DNA of 30,573 bases from DASSBR01 sp035701285 (GCA_035701285.1 DASSNT010000043.1:1-30573); one strand, 5' to 3'; counted from the first letter of the stretch, positions 1-7,510 are shown. Notes: generated by a model from the sequence alone, not told the origin. A program made the numbers and translations.

Positions 1-150
1 CGTGCCCGGCATGTCGGAGCGGTACGTCGTCTCCCAAAGGCCGGGCTTCATCAGGCCCGTCAGATCGCCGTCGTCGGCGGCACAGGCGTTGGGCGCCAGT
101 CCCGTTGAAGAGAGAATCAGGCAGCAAGCCAGGATTAGTACAAAGCGCAT
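1..150 (-). CDS. DUF3617-like exported protein (3' part lies outside the window)
   Basis: Only the first 50 codons are visible, and the gene runs off the left edge. The N-terminus has a positively charged start, a hydrophobic stretch (about residues 3-20) and an Ala-rich end (NACAA), which reads as a Sec signal peptide cleaved near residue 24-25. The segment KPGLWETTYRSDMPG, at about residues 35-49, matches the opening of DUF3617 proteins, which begin with a 'PGlWe' motif right after the signal peptide. These are small periplasmic proteins of unknown function in Proteobacteria. It lies 20 bp downstream of another exported protein on the same strand, so the two may be cotranscribed. The family call rests on a short motif. 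Confidence 0.6.
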   Translation of the reverse strand, partial: MRFVLILACCLILSSTGLAPNACAADDGDLTGLMKPGLWETTYRSDMPGT

Positions 151-170
151 TTCAATGTCTCCAGAATTGC

Positions 171-1262
171 CTACAGGACCGTGCCGGACAGGCAGGCGTT
201 GAGGCGTTTGTTGTAGTAGTCGGCGGCGTCGTTAATGCCGGAGATGACCTTCCTGTCGTGGCTCGCATTCTCCATGCTGTACGACGCGCGGTCCGCCATC
301 CTGCTGAAATGGCGGTTTTTCTTGTAGGCCTGGGATGCGTCGATCAGGCCGGCGACGGTGTCCAATGTCCTGGTCTGGACGAATTGGACCTTGTTCGCGT
401 CGAGGCCATCGATGCTGCCCGGAGCAATTTGCGACAGCGCCGCCTGCTCGCGCACCGCGATGGCATCGAGATGGGATTGCGCGGCGCGCCACGCGTCCCG
501 GCGCGCATGCAGCCAGTTGCTGTAGATTCCCGGCCAGGCTTTGGCCCGCCGGATATGCCCGTCCCAGTATCGGTGGCACAGCTTGTGTCCGTGCAGATAA
601 GCGGTAATTACTTCTTCGGAGTCGGAGCCGAATTGCGTCACCTTCAGGCCGAGTTCTTCGGTCGACGGGGTCGGGTGACGCGCGTTCAGCGCCTCAAGCG
701 CCGTGTCGAGGTCGGCATCCGCGGCGGCATATCCATCGTTCAACTTGTCGAGCAGTGACGGCCCGTAGCGGCCGGTGCTGTCGTTGAATGGGCCGCGCAG
801 CTCGGTATTGACCTGCTCAAGCTGTTCGAGGGCATCCCGGGTGGCCGCCGAGGGAGCAGCCGGCTGCTGCATTCGGCTCATTTGTGCCTGCATCTGCCGC
901 TGCCGGAGCTGCATCGCCCAGGCCATTTTTTGCTGGCGCGACATATGGGCGAGCTTCTCCTTCATCGCGGCGGCGCTGGCTTCGTCGTGCACGCCCATTG
1001 ATGCGAGCGCACTGTTCGTACTCTGGCTGCCGGTGATGCCGTGCTGCGCCTGAATCCGCGCCTGGCGCAAATCCTGGTGCAGACTGGCGATTCGCGCTGC
1101 AAGCGACTCGCTGTGCGCCGCATCCTGTGCCGCTGCGGAAACGGAACCGGGCGGAGGGGGAACGCGCTTGACGAGCGCGGCGAAGTCGGGCGGCGTGGCG
1201 CCGGCCGTAGTGGCGCTGATCAGCAGCGCTGCGGCGGCGGTTGCGAGCGTACATTTGGCCAT
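171..1262 (-). CDS. Unrecognised exported protein, mostly helical, 363 aa
   Basis: I do not recognise this family. Residues 1-22 form a signal peptide (MAKCTLATAAAALLIS core, likely cut after TTAGA), so the product should be periplasmic or secreted. It continues with a Pro-rich patch (PPPP near residue 36), a Gln/Met/Arg-rich helical stretch (about 107-133, MSRQQKMAWAMQLRQRQMQ) with coiled-coil character, then helical segments rich in Asp, Ala and His. The mature part has only two cysteines (229 and 357), which could form one disulfide. Aromatic and basic clusters around 229-260 (CHRYWDGH, then AWPGIYSNWLHARRDAW) look like a folded core. No metal or catalytic motif is obvious. An AAAGGCAG stretch 5-12 bp before the ATG can serve as ribosome binding site. 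The DUF3617-like gene follows 20 bp later. Confidence 0.75.
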   Translation of the reverse strand: MAKCTLATAAAALLISATTAGATPPDFAALVKRVPPPPGSVSAAAQDAAHSESLAARIASLHQDLRQARIQAQHGITGSQSTNSALASMGVHDEASAAAMKEKLAHMSRQQKMAWAMQLRQRQMQAQMSRMQQPAAPSAATRDALEQLEQVNTELRGPFNDSTGRYGPSLLDKLNDGYAAADADLDTALEALNARHPTPSTEELGLKVTQFGSDSEEVITAYLHGHKLCHRYWDGHIRRAKAWPGIYSNWLHARRDAWRAAQSHLDAIAVREQAALSQIAPGSIDGLDANKVQFVQTRTLDTVAGLIDASQAYKKNRHFSRMADRASYSMENASHDRKVISGINDAADYYNKRLNACLSGTVL

Positions 1263-1358
1263 GCGTTCTGCCTTTGGTGGTCAGTGCCCATCGTGTAAAT
1301 GTAGGCTCCCGAGGGGATCAGCGCAAGCGCCCGCCGCGCCGACTGCGTTCGGTAAATC

Positions 1359-1982
1359 TCAACGGCCGAAGCAGCCGGCGTAGGTCCGCGCGGCTGCGGT
1401 GACGTCTTTGTGGCCGAACACCCCGCTGATAACGGCGACAAAGTTGGCGCCGGCTTCAATCACCGCCGCGGTATTGGCGGGTGTGATGCCGCCGATTGCC
1501 ACGACCGGCAGGGACAACTGTGCGCGTGCCTGCGATAGCAGTTTGAGCGGCGCGCGGACCGCACCCGGCTTGGTCGGCGACGGATAGACGCTCCCGAAGG
1601 CGACGTAGTCGGCGCCTTGCCGCGCTGCCTGTTGTGCGCGAGCCAGCGAGTCGTAGCAGGACACGCCGATGATGGCGCCGCCGGGAAGACGCGCGCGGGC
1701 CTCCTGGATGGCTGTATCGTCCGCACCCAGGTGCACGCCATCGGCTCTTGTGGCGGCCGCCAGTTCGACATCGTCGTTGATGATCAGGGCGACGCCGTGG
1801 TCGCGACACGTTTGTGCCAGCTGCGCTGCGTCGCGACGCCGGCGTTCGCCGTCGGCTGTTTTATCCCGGTACTGGATGAGCACGGCTCCGCCGGCAATGG
1901 CGGCGGTGACTGCGCTGACCAGATCGCTGCCGATGGTCGCCGTGTCGGCAATCGCGTACAGACCGCGGGCGGGCAGCGTCAT
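1359..1982 (-). CDS. thiE: Thiamine-phosphate synthase ThiE
   Basis: ThiE joins HMP pyrophosphate and HET phosphate to make thiamine monophosphate in the cytoplasm. The 207-residue protein has the TIM-barrel landmarks in order: LYAIAD at 8-13, QYRDK at 37-41 (pyrophosphate binding), NDD at 69-71 (Mg binding), DGVHLG at 81-86, the ADYVAFGSVYPSPTKPG block near 124-140, and VVAIGGITPAN near the C-terminus. The open frame extends 92 codons further upstream, but that part lies inside thiD in another frame. The ATG at 1982 makes a 4-bp ATGA overlap with the thiD stop, gives normal family length and implies translational coupling. It supplies the second step after ThiD. Confidence 0.95.
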   Translation of the reverse strand: MTLPARGLYAIADTATIGSDLVSAVTAAIAGGAVLIQYRDKTADGERRRRDAAQLAQTCRDHGVALIINDDVELAAATRADGVHLGADDTAIQEARARLPGGAIIGVSCYDSLARAQQAARQGADYVAFGSVYPSPTKPGAVRAPLKLLSQARAQLSLPVVAIGGITPANTAAVIEAGANFVAVISGVFGHKDVTAAARTYAGCFGR

Positions 1983-2764
1983 GGCATCCGGTTGGGTATC
2001 GGCTGCCCGCGGCCGAGGGGTTGCGCGGACTGGAGCGCCCTGTAGGTAAACTTCTGCGCGGCAACGACGGCAACCGGGACCGTCATTCCGTGGGCGAGAC
2101 CGGCTGCGGCGGCGGCCGCCAGGGTGCAGCCGGAGCCGTGGAACGGACCGGCGAGCCGGGGCCACTCGAACTGCTGCGGCCTCGCCGACGCGCTGTACAA
2201 GGTGTTGCGCACGCTGGCGGTGTCGTCGTCGCCGCCGGTCAGGAGGATGTTCGCGCAACCGCGGGCGAGCAAAGCCTCCGCCCGCCCGGCGTCGTCATGG
2301 CCCCGGTCGGCCAGGCGCACGAACTCACGGCGGTTGGGCGTGGCCAGCGTGGCGCGCGGCAGCAACGCGTGGCGCATCGTGTCGACCAGCGCGTCTTCGG
2401 CCAGGCTCGCGCCGCCGCTCGCGACCAGCACCGGGTCAAGAACGACGGCAACGTCCGGCAATTCGTTCAGCAGTGCGGCAACAGCCTCGCCGGTCGCCGC
2501 GCTGCCGAGCAGGCCCAGCTTGACGGCCGCAATCGGCATATCGGTCATCACGGCGCGGGCCTGCGCGACCACGAAATCCGCGTCGAGCGCACGGACTTCG
2601 TAGGCGTTGCGGGTGTCCTGCACCGTCAGGGTGGTGGCGACGGCGGCGGGATGCGCATCAAGCGCCGTCAGCGTCTGAATGTCGGCGACCAGCCCGGCGC
2701 CGCCGGACGGGTCAAGCCCGGCAATGACCAGGACGGCTGGCGGTGTTGTTGTCATGCGCGCCAT
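1979..2764 (-). CDS. thiD: Hydroxymethylpyrimidine/phosphomethylpyrimidine kinase ThiD
   Basis: ThiD phosphorylates HMP and HMP-P to HMP-PP, the pyrimidine substrate of ThiE. The protein (261 aa) shows the ribokinase-like fold signatures: AGLDPSGGAG at 15-24 near the N-terminus, VLDPVLVASGG in the middle, LLTGG before the ATP site, and the anion-hole motif GSGC at about 210-213. It is the first gene of the thiD-thiE pair, and its stop overlaps the thiE ATG. Two in-frame starts lie three codons apart (MARM). Neither has a convincing Shine-Dalgarno sequence, so the first is used. No TPP riboswitch is visible in the 90 bp before it. The rubredoxin gene diverges from it, an arrangement common in Gammaproteobacteria. 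Confidence 0.94.
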   Translation of the reverse strand: MARMTTTPPAVLVIAGLDPSGGAGLVADIQTLTALDAHPAAVATTLTVQDTRNAYEVRALDADFVVAQARAVMTDMPIAAVKLGLLGSAATGEAVAALLNELPDVAVVLDPVLVASGGASLAEDALVDTMRHALLPRATLATPNRREFVRLADRGHDDAGRAEALLARGCANILLTGGDDDTASVRNTLYSASARPQQFEWPRLAGPFHGSGCTLAAAAAAGLAHGMTVPVAVVAAQKFTYRALQSAQPLGRGQPIPNRMP

Positions 2765-2854
2765 TTTATCAGCCGGTCGGCGGTTTCGCCGTCGGGCCGA
2801 TCATGGGAAAATAGCGCTCTTTCCACTTCTGCTCCTACCGAAAATCGACCATCG

Positions 2855-3019
2855 ATGAAGACTTACATGTGCGTGATCTGCGGATTCATTTACGAAGAGG
2901 CCAAGGGCGACCCGGAATCCGGTATCGCACCGGGTACGAAGTGGGAGGATGTGCCGCTGAACTGGACTTGTCCGGACTGCGGCGCGGGCAAGGAAGATTT
3001 TGAGATGATCGAGGTCTGA
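2855..3019 (+). CDS. rubA: Rubredoxin
   Basis: This is a 54-residue one-iron electron carrier. The four cysteine ligands lie in two CxxC-G knuckles, CVICG (C6, C9) and CPDCG (C39, C42). The hallmark aromatic residues of the rubredoxin core are present: Y4, the FIYEE segment at 11-15, W30 and W37. Length and spacing are those of classic rubredoxins. Rubredoxins act in cytoplasmic electron transfer to oxygenases, reductases or reactive-oxygen detoxification; no partner reductase is visible here. It diverges from thiD and ends exactly one base before the stop codon of the convergent aldolase-fold gene, so there is no intergenic terminator. Confidence 0.95.
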   Translation: MKTYMCVICGFIYEEAKGDPESGIAPGTKWEDVPLNWTCPDCGAGKEDFEMIEV

Positions 3020-3580
3020 TCAGTCGGCTGTTCCGGCCAGCTTCGCGATAAACGCCGTCTTCGCCGACAGCTCCAGCGAACAGGTCCATTTGTATGCCTT
3101 GTCGAGGCTCTCCGCCTGCGCATAGACGCCGTGGCCGCGTACGATAGCAATGGGGTGATCGCTTAGCGCGGTGGCCACCCGTTCGGGGGCGCGCTCGACG
3201 TACTGCTCGTACGGGATGCTGATAACCGGCACCCGCGGAAAGTAGAACCCGCCTTCGAAGTCGATCGGCGTGAACGGCTGGCCGTCGAGCGTCAGCGCTA
3301 CGCTGTGCGGGCCGTGGCTGTGCAGCACTGCGCGTGCCGCCGCGTTGTGCCGGTAGACGTTGACGTGCAGCGGCGCGTCCAGCGACGCGCCGTCGCCGCA
3401 GCGGCCGTCGATTCCGCAGGCGACCAGCTGATCCGCTTCGAGCGTGTCGGCGCAGGCGCCGGTCGGCGTGACCCAGATCGTGTCGCCGTCGCGCACCGAC
3501 GCGTTGCCGCTGTGCGAGTCGTTCAGGCCGTGCTGACGCAGCCAGCGATAGTAGCGGACCAGGTCCTCGCGGATATCCAA
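3020..3580 (-). CDS. Class II aldolase/adducin-family protein
   Basis: The 186-residue protein has the class II aldolase fold. SGNAS at 24-28 is the phosphate/substrate loop. H87 and H89 (HSHGPHS) and H150 (RGHGVYA) are the three expected zinc-binding histidines. The family includes fuculose- and rhamnulose-phosphate aldolases, ribulose-phosphate epimerase and the MtnB dehydratase, so the substrate cannot be read from the sequence. The position aligned with the catalytic Glu of FucA (in the SSEW/SSE-type motif before the conserved His) is Asp68 here (SLDAPLH). Four base pairs separate it from the upstream cpdA-like gene on the same strand, so they are probably cotranscribed. Nearby sugar-phosphate or methylthioribose kinases that would point to a pathway are absent. 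Confidence 0.85.
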   Translation of the reverse strand: MDIREDLVRYYRWLRQHGLNDSHSGNASVRDGDTIWVTPTGACADTLEADQLVACGIDGRCGDGASLDAPLHVNVYRHNAAARAVLHSHGPHSVALTLDGQPFTPIDFEGGFYFPRVPVISIPYEQYVERAPERVATALSDHPIAIVRGHGVYAQAESLDKAYKWTCSLELSAKTAFIAKLAGTAD

Positions 3581-3584
3581 TTAA

Positions 3585-4334
3585 TTATCCCTCGACGCGG
3601 ATGACTTCGGATTCGATATCGCCGTTCGGGTGCAGCCGCAGCCGCCGGTAGCCTGGCGCGATCTCGTCGAAAGCCGGGCGGGTGACGCTGGGCCGGAACT
3701 GCACCGAGGTGGACGGCGTGGTGAAGAAGTGTACCTCGCCACGCCGGACATGCGTTTCCTGATGCACGTGGCCGGCGAGTACCGCTTTGACGGACCGGTG
3801 CCGGTCGATGACGTCGAAAAACGCCTCGGCGTTCGTCAGGCCGATCGCGTCCAGCCACTGGCTGCCTACCGCCAGCGGCGGGTGGTGCAGGCAGATCAGC
3901 GCCGGGTGGTCGTCGCCAAGCGCGCCGTCCAGCCAGTCCAGTTCGTCGGCACCCAGGTACCCATAAGTTTCGCCCGCGACCGGCGTATGCAACTGCAGGA
4001 TGCGCCACTGCCCGACGTCGTTGAGTTTCTCGACGCTTATCGGCGTTCCCGCAAAGGCGTCTGCCATCGCGGCCGGGTCGTCGTGGTTGCCCGGCAGCGC
4101 CAGTACCGGGATCTCCAGCGGCGCAAGCAGTCCGGCGAGGCGCCGATAGGCTTCCGGCGATTCGTCCTGGGCCAGGTCGCCGGTGGCAAGAATCAGGTCC
4201 GGGGACTCATCGGCCGCAATCGCATCCACCACCCGCGCGAAAGTTGCGCTTGTATCGGTGTCGTGCATGCGCTGCCCGGCTGCAGCAAAAAGATGAGTGT
4301 CGGTAATCTGGACCAGGTGCAGGGTTCCGTCCAT
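3585..4334 (-). CDS. cpdA: CpdA-like metallophosphoesterase (probable cAMP phosphodiesterase)
   Basis: The protein carries the calcineurin-like metallophosphoesterase motifs in order: ITDTHLF (D12, H14), GDLAQD (G52, D53), GNHDD (N83, H84), LHHPP and GHVHQ. The N-terminal ITDTHLFA stretch and overall length (249 aa; E. coli CpdA 275) match the CpdA group, which hydrolyses 3',5'-cAMP; the substrate is inferred from family only. The chosen ATG at 4334 lies just before the conserved first strand. In-frame ATGs at 4364 and 4388 exist but would reach into the divergent methyltransferase gene. No strong ribosome binding site decides between them. It leads a two-gene unit with the aldolase-fold gene. 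Confidence 0.85.
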   Translation of the reverse strand: MDGTLHLVQITDTHLFAAAGQRMHDTDTSATFARVVDAIAADESPDLILATGDLAQDESPEAYRRLAGLLAPLEIPVLALPGNHDDPAAMADAFAGTPISVEKLNDVGQWRILQLHTPVAGETYGYLGADELDWLDGALGDDHPALICLHHPPLAVGSQWLDAIGLTNAEAFFDVIDRHRSVKAVLAGHVHQETHVRRGEVHFFTTPSTSVQFRPSVTRPAFDEIAPGYRRLRLHPNGDIESEVIRVEG

Positions 4335-4362
4335 AGAGTGTTTGGGATACGCTTTAGCGGTC

Positions 4363-5031
4363 ATGTCCAATCGAACCATCAATCTCAACGGCGAACTTTA
4401 CCAGTACCTGCTCGACGTGTCTGTGCGCGAACCCGGCGTTTTGCGCCGTCTGCGCGAGGAAACCGCCCGCCTGGAGAATTCGAACATGCAGATCGCGCCG
4501 GAGCAGGGGCGGCTGCTGGCATTGCTGGTGCAGATCATCGGCGCGCACCGCTGTATCGAGGTCGGCGTGTTCACCGGCTACAGCAGCTTGAGCGTGGCGA
4601 TGGCGCTGCCGGACGACGGCCGCATCGTGGCCTGCGACGTCAGCGAAGAATATACGGATGTGGCGCGTCGTTACTGGCGCGAGGCGGGCGTGGCACACAA
4701 GATCGACTTGCAGCTTGCGCCGGCCTTGCAGACGCTGGAGAACCTGATCGATGCGGACGAAGACCGCCAATACGATTTCGCCTTCATCGACGCCGACAAG
4801 ACGCACTATTGGAATTATTACGAGCGGGTGCTCAAGTTGTTGCGGCCGGACGGCCTGATCGCGATCGACAATACGCTGTGGAGCGGCAGGGTTATCGATC
4901 CGGCCGATGACAGCGAGGACACGGTCGCAATTCGTGAGTTCAATGAAAAGCTGTATGCCGACGAGCGTGTCGATCTGAGCCTGGTGCCGATTGGCGACGG
5001 CCTGACGCTCGCGCGCAAGCGTATCGCGTAA
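4363..5031 (+). CDS. SAM-dependent O-methyltransferase (COMT-like, class I)
   Basis: A 222-residue soluble methyltransferase of the catechol/caffeoyl-CoA O-methyltransferase type (methyltransferase family 3). The SAM-binding motif I is IEVGVFTGYSSLSVA at about 67-81. The acidic residue after strand 2 lies in VACDVSEEY. The metal and substrate motif FIDADKTHYWNYYE and the AIDNTLWSGRV segment are typical of Mg-dependent members acting on vicinal hydroxyls. The acceptor is unknown. An earlier in-frame ATG at 4297 exists, but the ATG at 4363 (MSNRTINLN) fits the family N-terminus and avoids a long overlap with cpdA. It diverges from cpdA across a very short gap and ends at a palindromic terminator. 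Confidence 0.88.
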   Translation: MSNRTINLNGELYQYLLDVSVREPGVLRRLREETARLENSNMQIAPEQGRLLALLVQIIGAHRCIEVGVFTGYSSLSVAMALPDDGRIVACDVSEEYTDVARRYWREAGVAHKIDLQLAPALQTLENLIDADEDRQYDFAFIDADKTHYWNYYERVLKLLRPDGLIAIDNTLWSGRVIDPADDSEDTVAIREFNEKLYADERVDLSLVPIGDGLTLARKRIA

Positions 5032-5037
5032 TGATAA

Positions 5038-5061
5038 GGGAGCGGCCGATCGGCCGCTCCC
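5038..5061. terminator. Perfect 24-bp palindrome between convergent genes
   Basis: The 12-bp arm GGGAGCGGCCGA is followed directly by its exact complement. It starts six bases after the methyltransferase stop codon and lies 21 bp before the end of the convergent SYLF gene. It can act as a bidirectional hairpin. The downstream T-run is weak (TGTCCCTTT), so termination strength is uncertain. Confidence 0.6.
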
Positions 5062-5082
5062 TGTCCCTTTCGCCGGCCGCAT

Positions 5083-5820
5083 TCAGCGGCTGATCATCGT
5101 GCCTTGCTGGCTGCGGGACGACATCTGCGCGAGCGTATTGTTGAAGATGTTGACGCTCGACGGCACCTGGTCCATCTGGAACAGTACGTCCTGCGGACCG
5201 GAAATCTGCTGGTTGTCGTACACGTCGCTGGTCGAGGTGCGGTCAAAGCTCAGCTTGGTCCCGTTCAGATTGATGCCGGCGAACAAACCGGATCTGCTCA
5301 CCTGGTAGCTGACGACTGCTGCGGGCGAGCCTTGGATGCTCGCGTGCCAGCCCAGCGGACCTGCGGCAATGCCGATATCCGAGCCGAAGTTGATGTTGTC
5401 GGCGGTCAGCGCGCTCATCCCTTCCTGCGTCATAAACAGGAGTATCACTCCGCTTGACTGGATGCCGGCCTGAAAACCGATGCTGCCGCTGGTCAAAGTA
5501 TAAAAGGCCGGCGAGGCATCGTCCCAGCCCTCGCCGTTCTGGTTCTGACAGGCAATGATGCCGTGACCGCGGGCGCCGCCAACGATAAAGGCCGCTTGCG
5601 TGAACGAAGGGAAGACCCCTATGCAGCGCGCATTCTGCAACAGCGATTGGGGAATCTGCTTCTCCGGCGGCTCGTTCATCACCGTCTGCAGCACGTCCGC
5701 CGCCTGCGTCGCCAGCGTTTGTTCTTCCAGTGGTTGGGCGCCGGGTGGCTCGTCATGCATTGACGCGCAGCCGGCAAGAACCACCGCCGCGCCGATCGCA
5801 ACGATACTTTTCAAATACAT
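5083..5820 (-). CDS. SYLF-domain (YSC84-like) lipoprotein
   Basis: The 245-residue protein starts with a lipoprotein signal peptide ending in the lipobox LAGC (lipidated Cys18). The remainder matches the SYLF/Ysc84 domain: NARCIGVFPSFTQAAFIVGG, then RGHGIIAC, AFYTLTSGSIGFQAG, SSGVILLFMTQEGMSAL and FGSDIGIAAGPLG. SYLF domains bind membranes or lipids; in bacteria such proteins are exported and their exact role is unsettled. A strong ribosome binding site (AAGGAGAG) sits seven bases before the ATG. It is convergent with the methyltransferase gene and lies downstream of ahcY in the same direction, separated by a heptad-repeat element, so it is probably a separate unit. Confidence 0.88.
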   Translation of the reverse strand: MYLKSIVAIGAAVVLAGCASMHDEPPGAQPLEEQTLATQAADVLQTVMNEPPEKQIPQSLLQNARCIGVFPSFTQAAFIVGGARGHGIIACQNQNGEGWDDASPAFYTLTSGSIGFQAGIQSSGVILLFMTQEGMSALTADNINFGSDIGIAAGPLGWHASIQGSPAAVVSYQVSRSGLFAGINLNGTKLSFDRTSTSDVYDNQQISGPQDVLFQMDQVPSSVNIFNNTLAQMSSRSQQGTMISR

Positions 5821-5911
5821 GGGACTCTCCTTGTTCCGTTTTCGTTATTCCATTTAAACGCGGTGACGCGGACGCGCGCAACGGAGGTTTTCCCTAACGC
5901 GCCTTCAGGGC

Positions 5912-5999
5912 GGGACCAAGGACGAAGGACTTAGCAAGAAGCGGTTTCCCTCCCTCCCGCTCAGTCCCCAGTCCCAAGTCCTAAGTCCTAATCCTTAGT
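5912..5999. repeat. Heptad-repeat palindrome, copy 1 (3' end of ahcY)
   Basis: The right part reads as consecutive seven-base units: CTCAGTC, CCCAGTC, CCAAGTC, CTAAGTC, CTAATCC, then TTAG. The left part (from about 5912) carries the opposite orientation: ACCAAGG, ACGAAGG, ACTTAGC. Between them lies a C/T-rich loop. The arms are imperfect complements, so the block can fold as a stem. The ahcY TAA stop (5995-5997) lies inside the last unit. The same unit type recurs near 16437 and 30281. Confidence 0.7.
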
Positions 6000-7410
6000 A
6001 CCGGTAATGATCCGGCTTGAACGGCCCCTCGGCCGGCACACCAATGTACTTCGCCTGCTGCGGCGTAAGCGTTGTCAGGTGCGCGCCGAGGCGTTCCAGA
6101 TGCAGCGCCGCGACTTTCTCGTCGAGATGCTTCGGTAACACGTACACTTTGTTCTCGTACTGGTCCGGGTGCGTCCACAGTTCGATCTGCGCGAGCACCT
6201 GGTTGGTGAACGAATTGGACATGACGAAGCTCGGATGGCCGGTGGCGCAGCCGAGATTCACCAGCCGGCCGCGCGCCAGCACGATGATGCGCTTGCCGTC
6301 AGGGAAGATCACGTGGTCGACCTGCGGCTTGATTTCGTCCCACTCGTATTTTTCGAGCGACGCGATGTTGATCTCGGAGTCGAAATGGCCGATGTTGCAG
6401 ACGATCGCCTGGTCCTTCATCGCCGCCATGTGGTCGTGGTCGATCACATGGTAGTTGCCGGTGGCGGTGACGAAGATGTCGGCCTTGTCGGCGGCTTCGT
6501 CCATCGTCACCACGCGGAAGCCTTCCATCGTCGCCTGCAGCGCGCAGATCGGGTCGATTTCAGTCACCCAGACCGTCGCGCCGAGCGAGCGCAGCGACTG
6601 CGCGCAGCCCTTGCCGACATCGCCGTAGCCGGCGACGAGCGCGATCTTGCCGGCGATCATCACGTCGGTGGCGCGCTTGATGCCGTCGACCAGTGATTCG
6701 CGGCAGCCGTACAGGTTGTCGAACTTCGACTTGGTCACCGAGTCGTTGACGTTGATCGCGGCGAACGGCAGGCGGCCTTCGCGTGCCATTTCGTAAAGCC
6801 GATGCACGCCGGTAGTGGTTTCCTCGGTGACGCCCTGGATGTTGCCGACGACCTTGGCGTACCAGCCGGGGCTGGCATCGAGCCGCTTGCGGATCGCGGC
6901 GAACAGCGCCGTTTCCTCTTCATTGGTCGGGTTGTCAATCAGCGACGGATCCTGTTCGGCGCGTGCGCCGAGCGTCGCCAGCAGCGTCGCGTCGCCGCCG
7001 TCGTCGAGGATCATGTTGGCGGTTTCGCCGTCACCCCAGTCAAGAATGCGGTGGGTGAACTCCCAGTACTCGTCGAGCGTCTCGCCTTTATAGGCGAACA
7101 CCGGGGTACCGCCATCGGCGATTGCCGCGGCGGCGTGGTCCTGAGTTGAATAAATGTTGCACGACGCCCAGCGGACGTCGGCCCCGAGCGCCTTCAGCGT
7201 CTCGATCAGCACCGCGGTCTGGATCGTCATGTGCAGCGACCCGGCGATGCGCGCGCCCTTGAGCGGTTGCGCATCGGCGTATTCGCGCCGTGTCGCCATC
7301 AGGCCCGGCATTTCGGTTTCGGCGATGGCGATTTCCTTGCGGCCCCAATCGGCGAGGCCGAGGTCCCGGACATGGTAGTCGGCAGTTTGATTGTCTACGA
7401 CTGCGTTCAT
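5995..7410 (-). CDS. ahcY: S-adenosylhomocysteine hydrolase (adenosylhomocysteinase) AhcY
   Basis: AhcY cleaves SAH to homocysteine and adenosine with bound NAD, relieving product inhibition of methyltransferases. The 471-residue length is that of the bacterial class. Visible landmarks are GSLHMTIQTAVLIETL (57-72), WASCNIYSTQDHAAAAI (81-97), the roughly 40-residue insert around 150-185 found in many bacterial AhcY proteins, the NAD-binding GYGDVGKG (261-268), and the C-terminal KPDHYRY. An SAH riboswitch lies immediately upstream of the ATG. metK is upstream in the same orientation but separated by a REP-like palindrome, so ahcY is probably transcribed separately from its own riboswitch-controlled leader. 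Confidence 0.98.
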   Translation of the reverse strand: MNAVVDNQTADYHVRDLGLADWGRKEIAIAETEMPGLMATRREYADAQPLKGARIAGSLHMTIQTAVLIETLKALGADVRWASCNIYSTQDHAAAAIADGGTPVFAYKGETLDEYWEFTHRILDWGDGETANMILDDGGDATLLATLGARAEQDPSLIDNPTNEEETALFAAIRKRLDASPGWYAKVVGNIQGVTEETTTGVHRLYEMAREGRLPFAAINVNDSVTKSKFDNLYGCRESLVDGIKRATDVMIAGKIALVAGYGDVGKGCAQSLRSLGATVWVTEIDPICALQATMEGFRVVTMDEAADKADIFVTATGNYHVIDHDHMAAMKDQAIVCNIGHFDSEINIASLEKYEWDEIKPQVDHVIFPDGKRIIVLARGRLVNLGCATGHPSFVMSNSFTNQVLAQIELWTHPDQYENKVYVLPKHLDEKVAALHLERLGAHLTTLTPQQAKYIGVPAEGPFKPDHYRY

Positions 7411-7433
7411 CGTGTTGACTCCATTAACGTTGA

Positions 7434-7510
7434 ACGAGCGCCGTTCGAAATAAAATGCTCCGAATCTCCGAGCCTGACAGGTCTAACGCCTGTTGCAGCG
7501 CTCCTCGGAG
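7434..7510 (-). promoter_or_regulatory. SAH (S-adenosylhomocysteine) riboswitch in the ahcY leader
   Basis: Read on the minus strand, the leader contains CCGAGGAGCGCTGCAAC, then a small hairpin AGGCG..CCTGT, then CAGGCTCGG, and about 18 bases further AACGGCGCTC. These are the conserved blocks of the SAH riboswitch. CCGAG pairs with CTCGG to close the main helix, and GAGCGC pairs with GCGCTC to form the pseudoknot. It ends about 23 bp before the ahcY ATG, so the regulated step could include ribosome access. This class is known upstream of ahcY/metabolic SAH genes in Proteobacteria and turns expression on when SAH accumulates. Confidence 0.92.

Noticed and set aside
2765..2854. TPP riboswitch in front of thiD
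   Set aside because: The gap is only 90 bp, shared with the divergent rubredoxin gene, and lacks the conserved CTGAGA and ACCTGA-type blocks.
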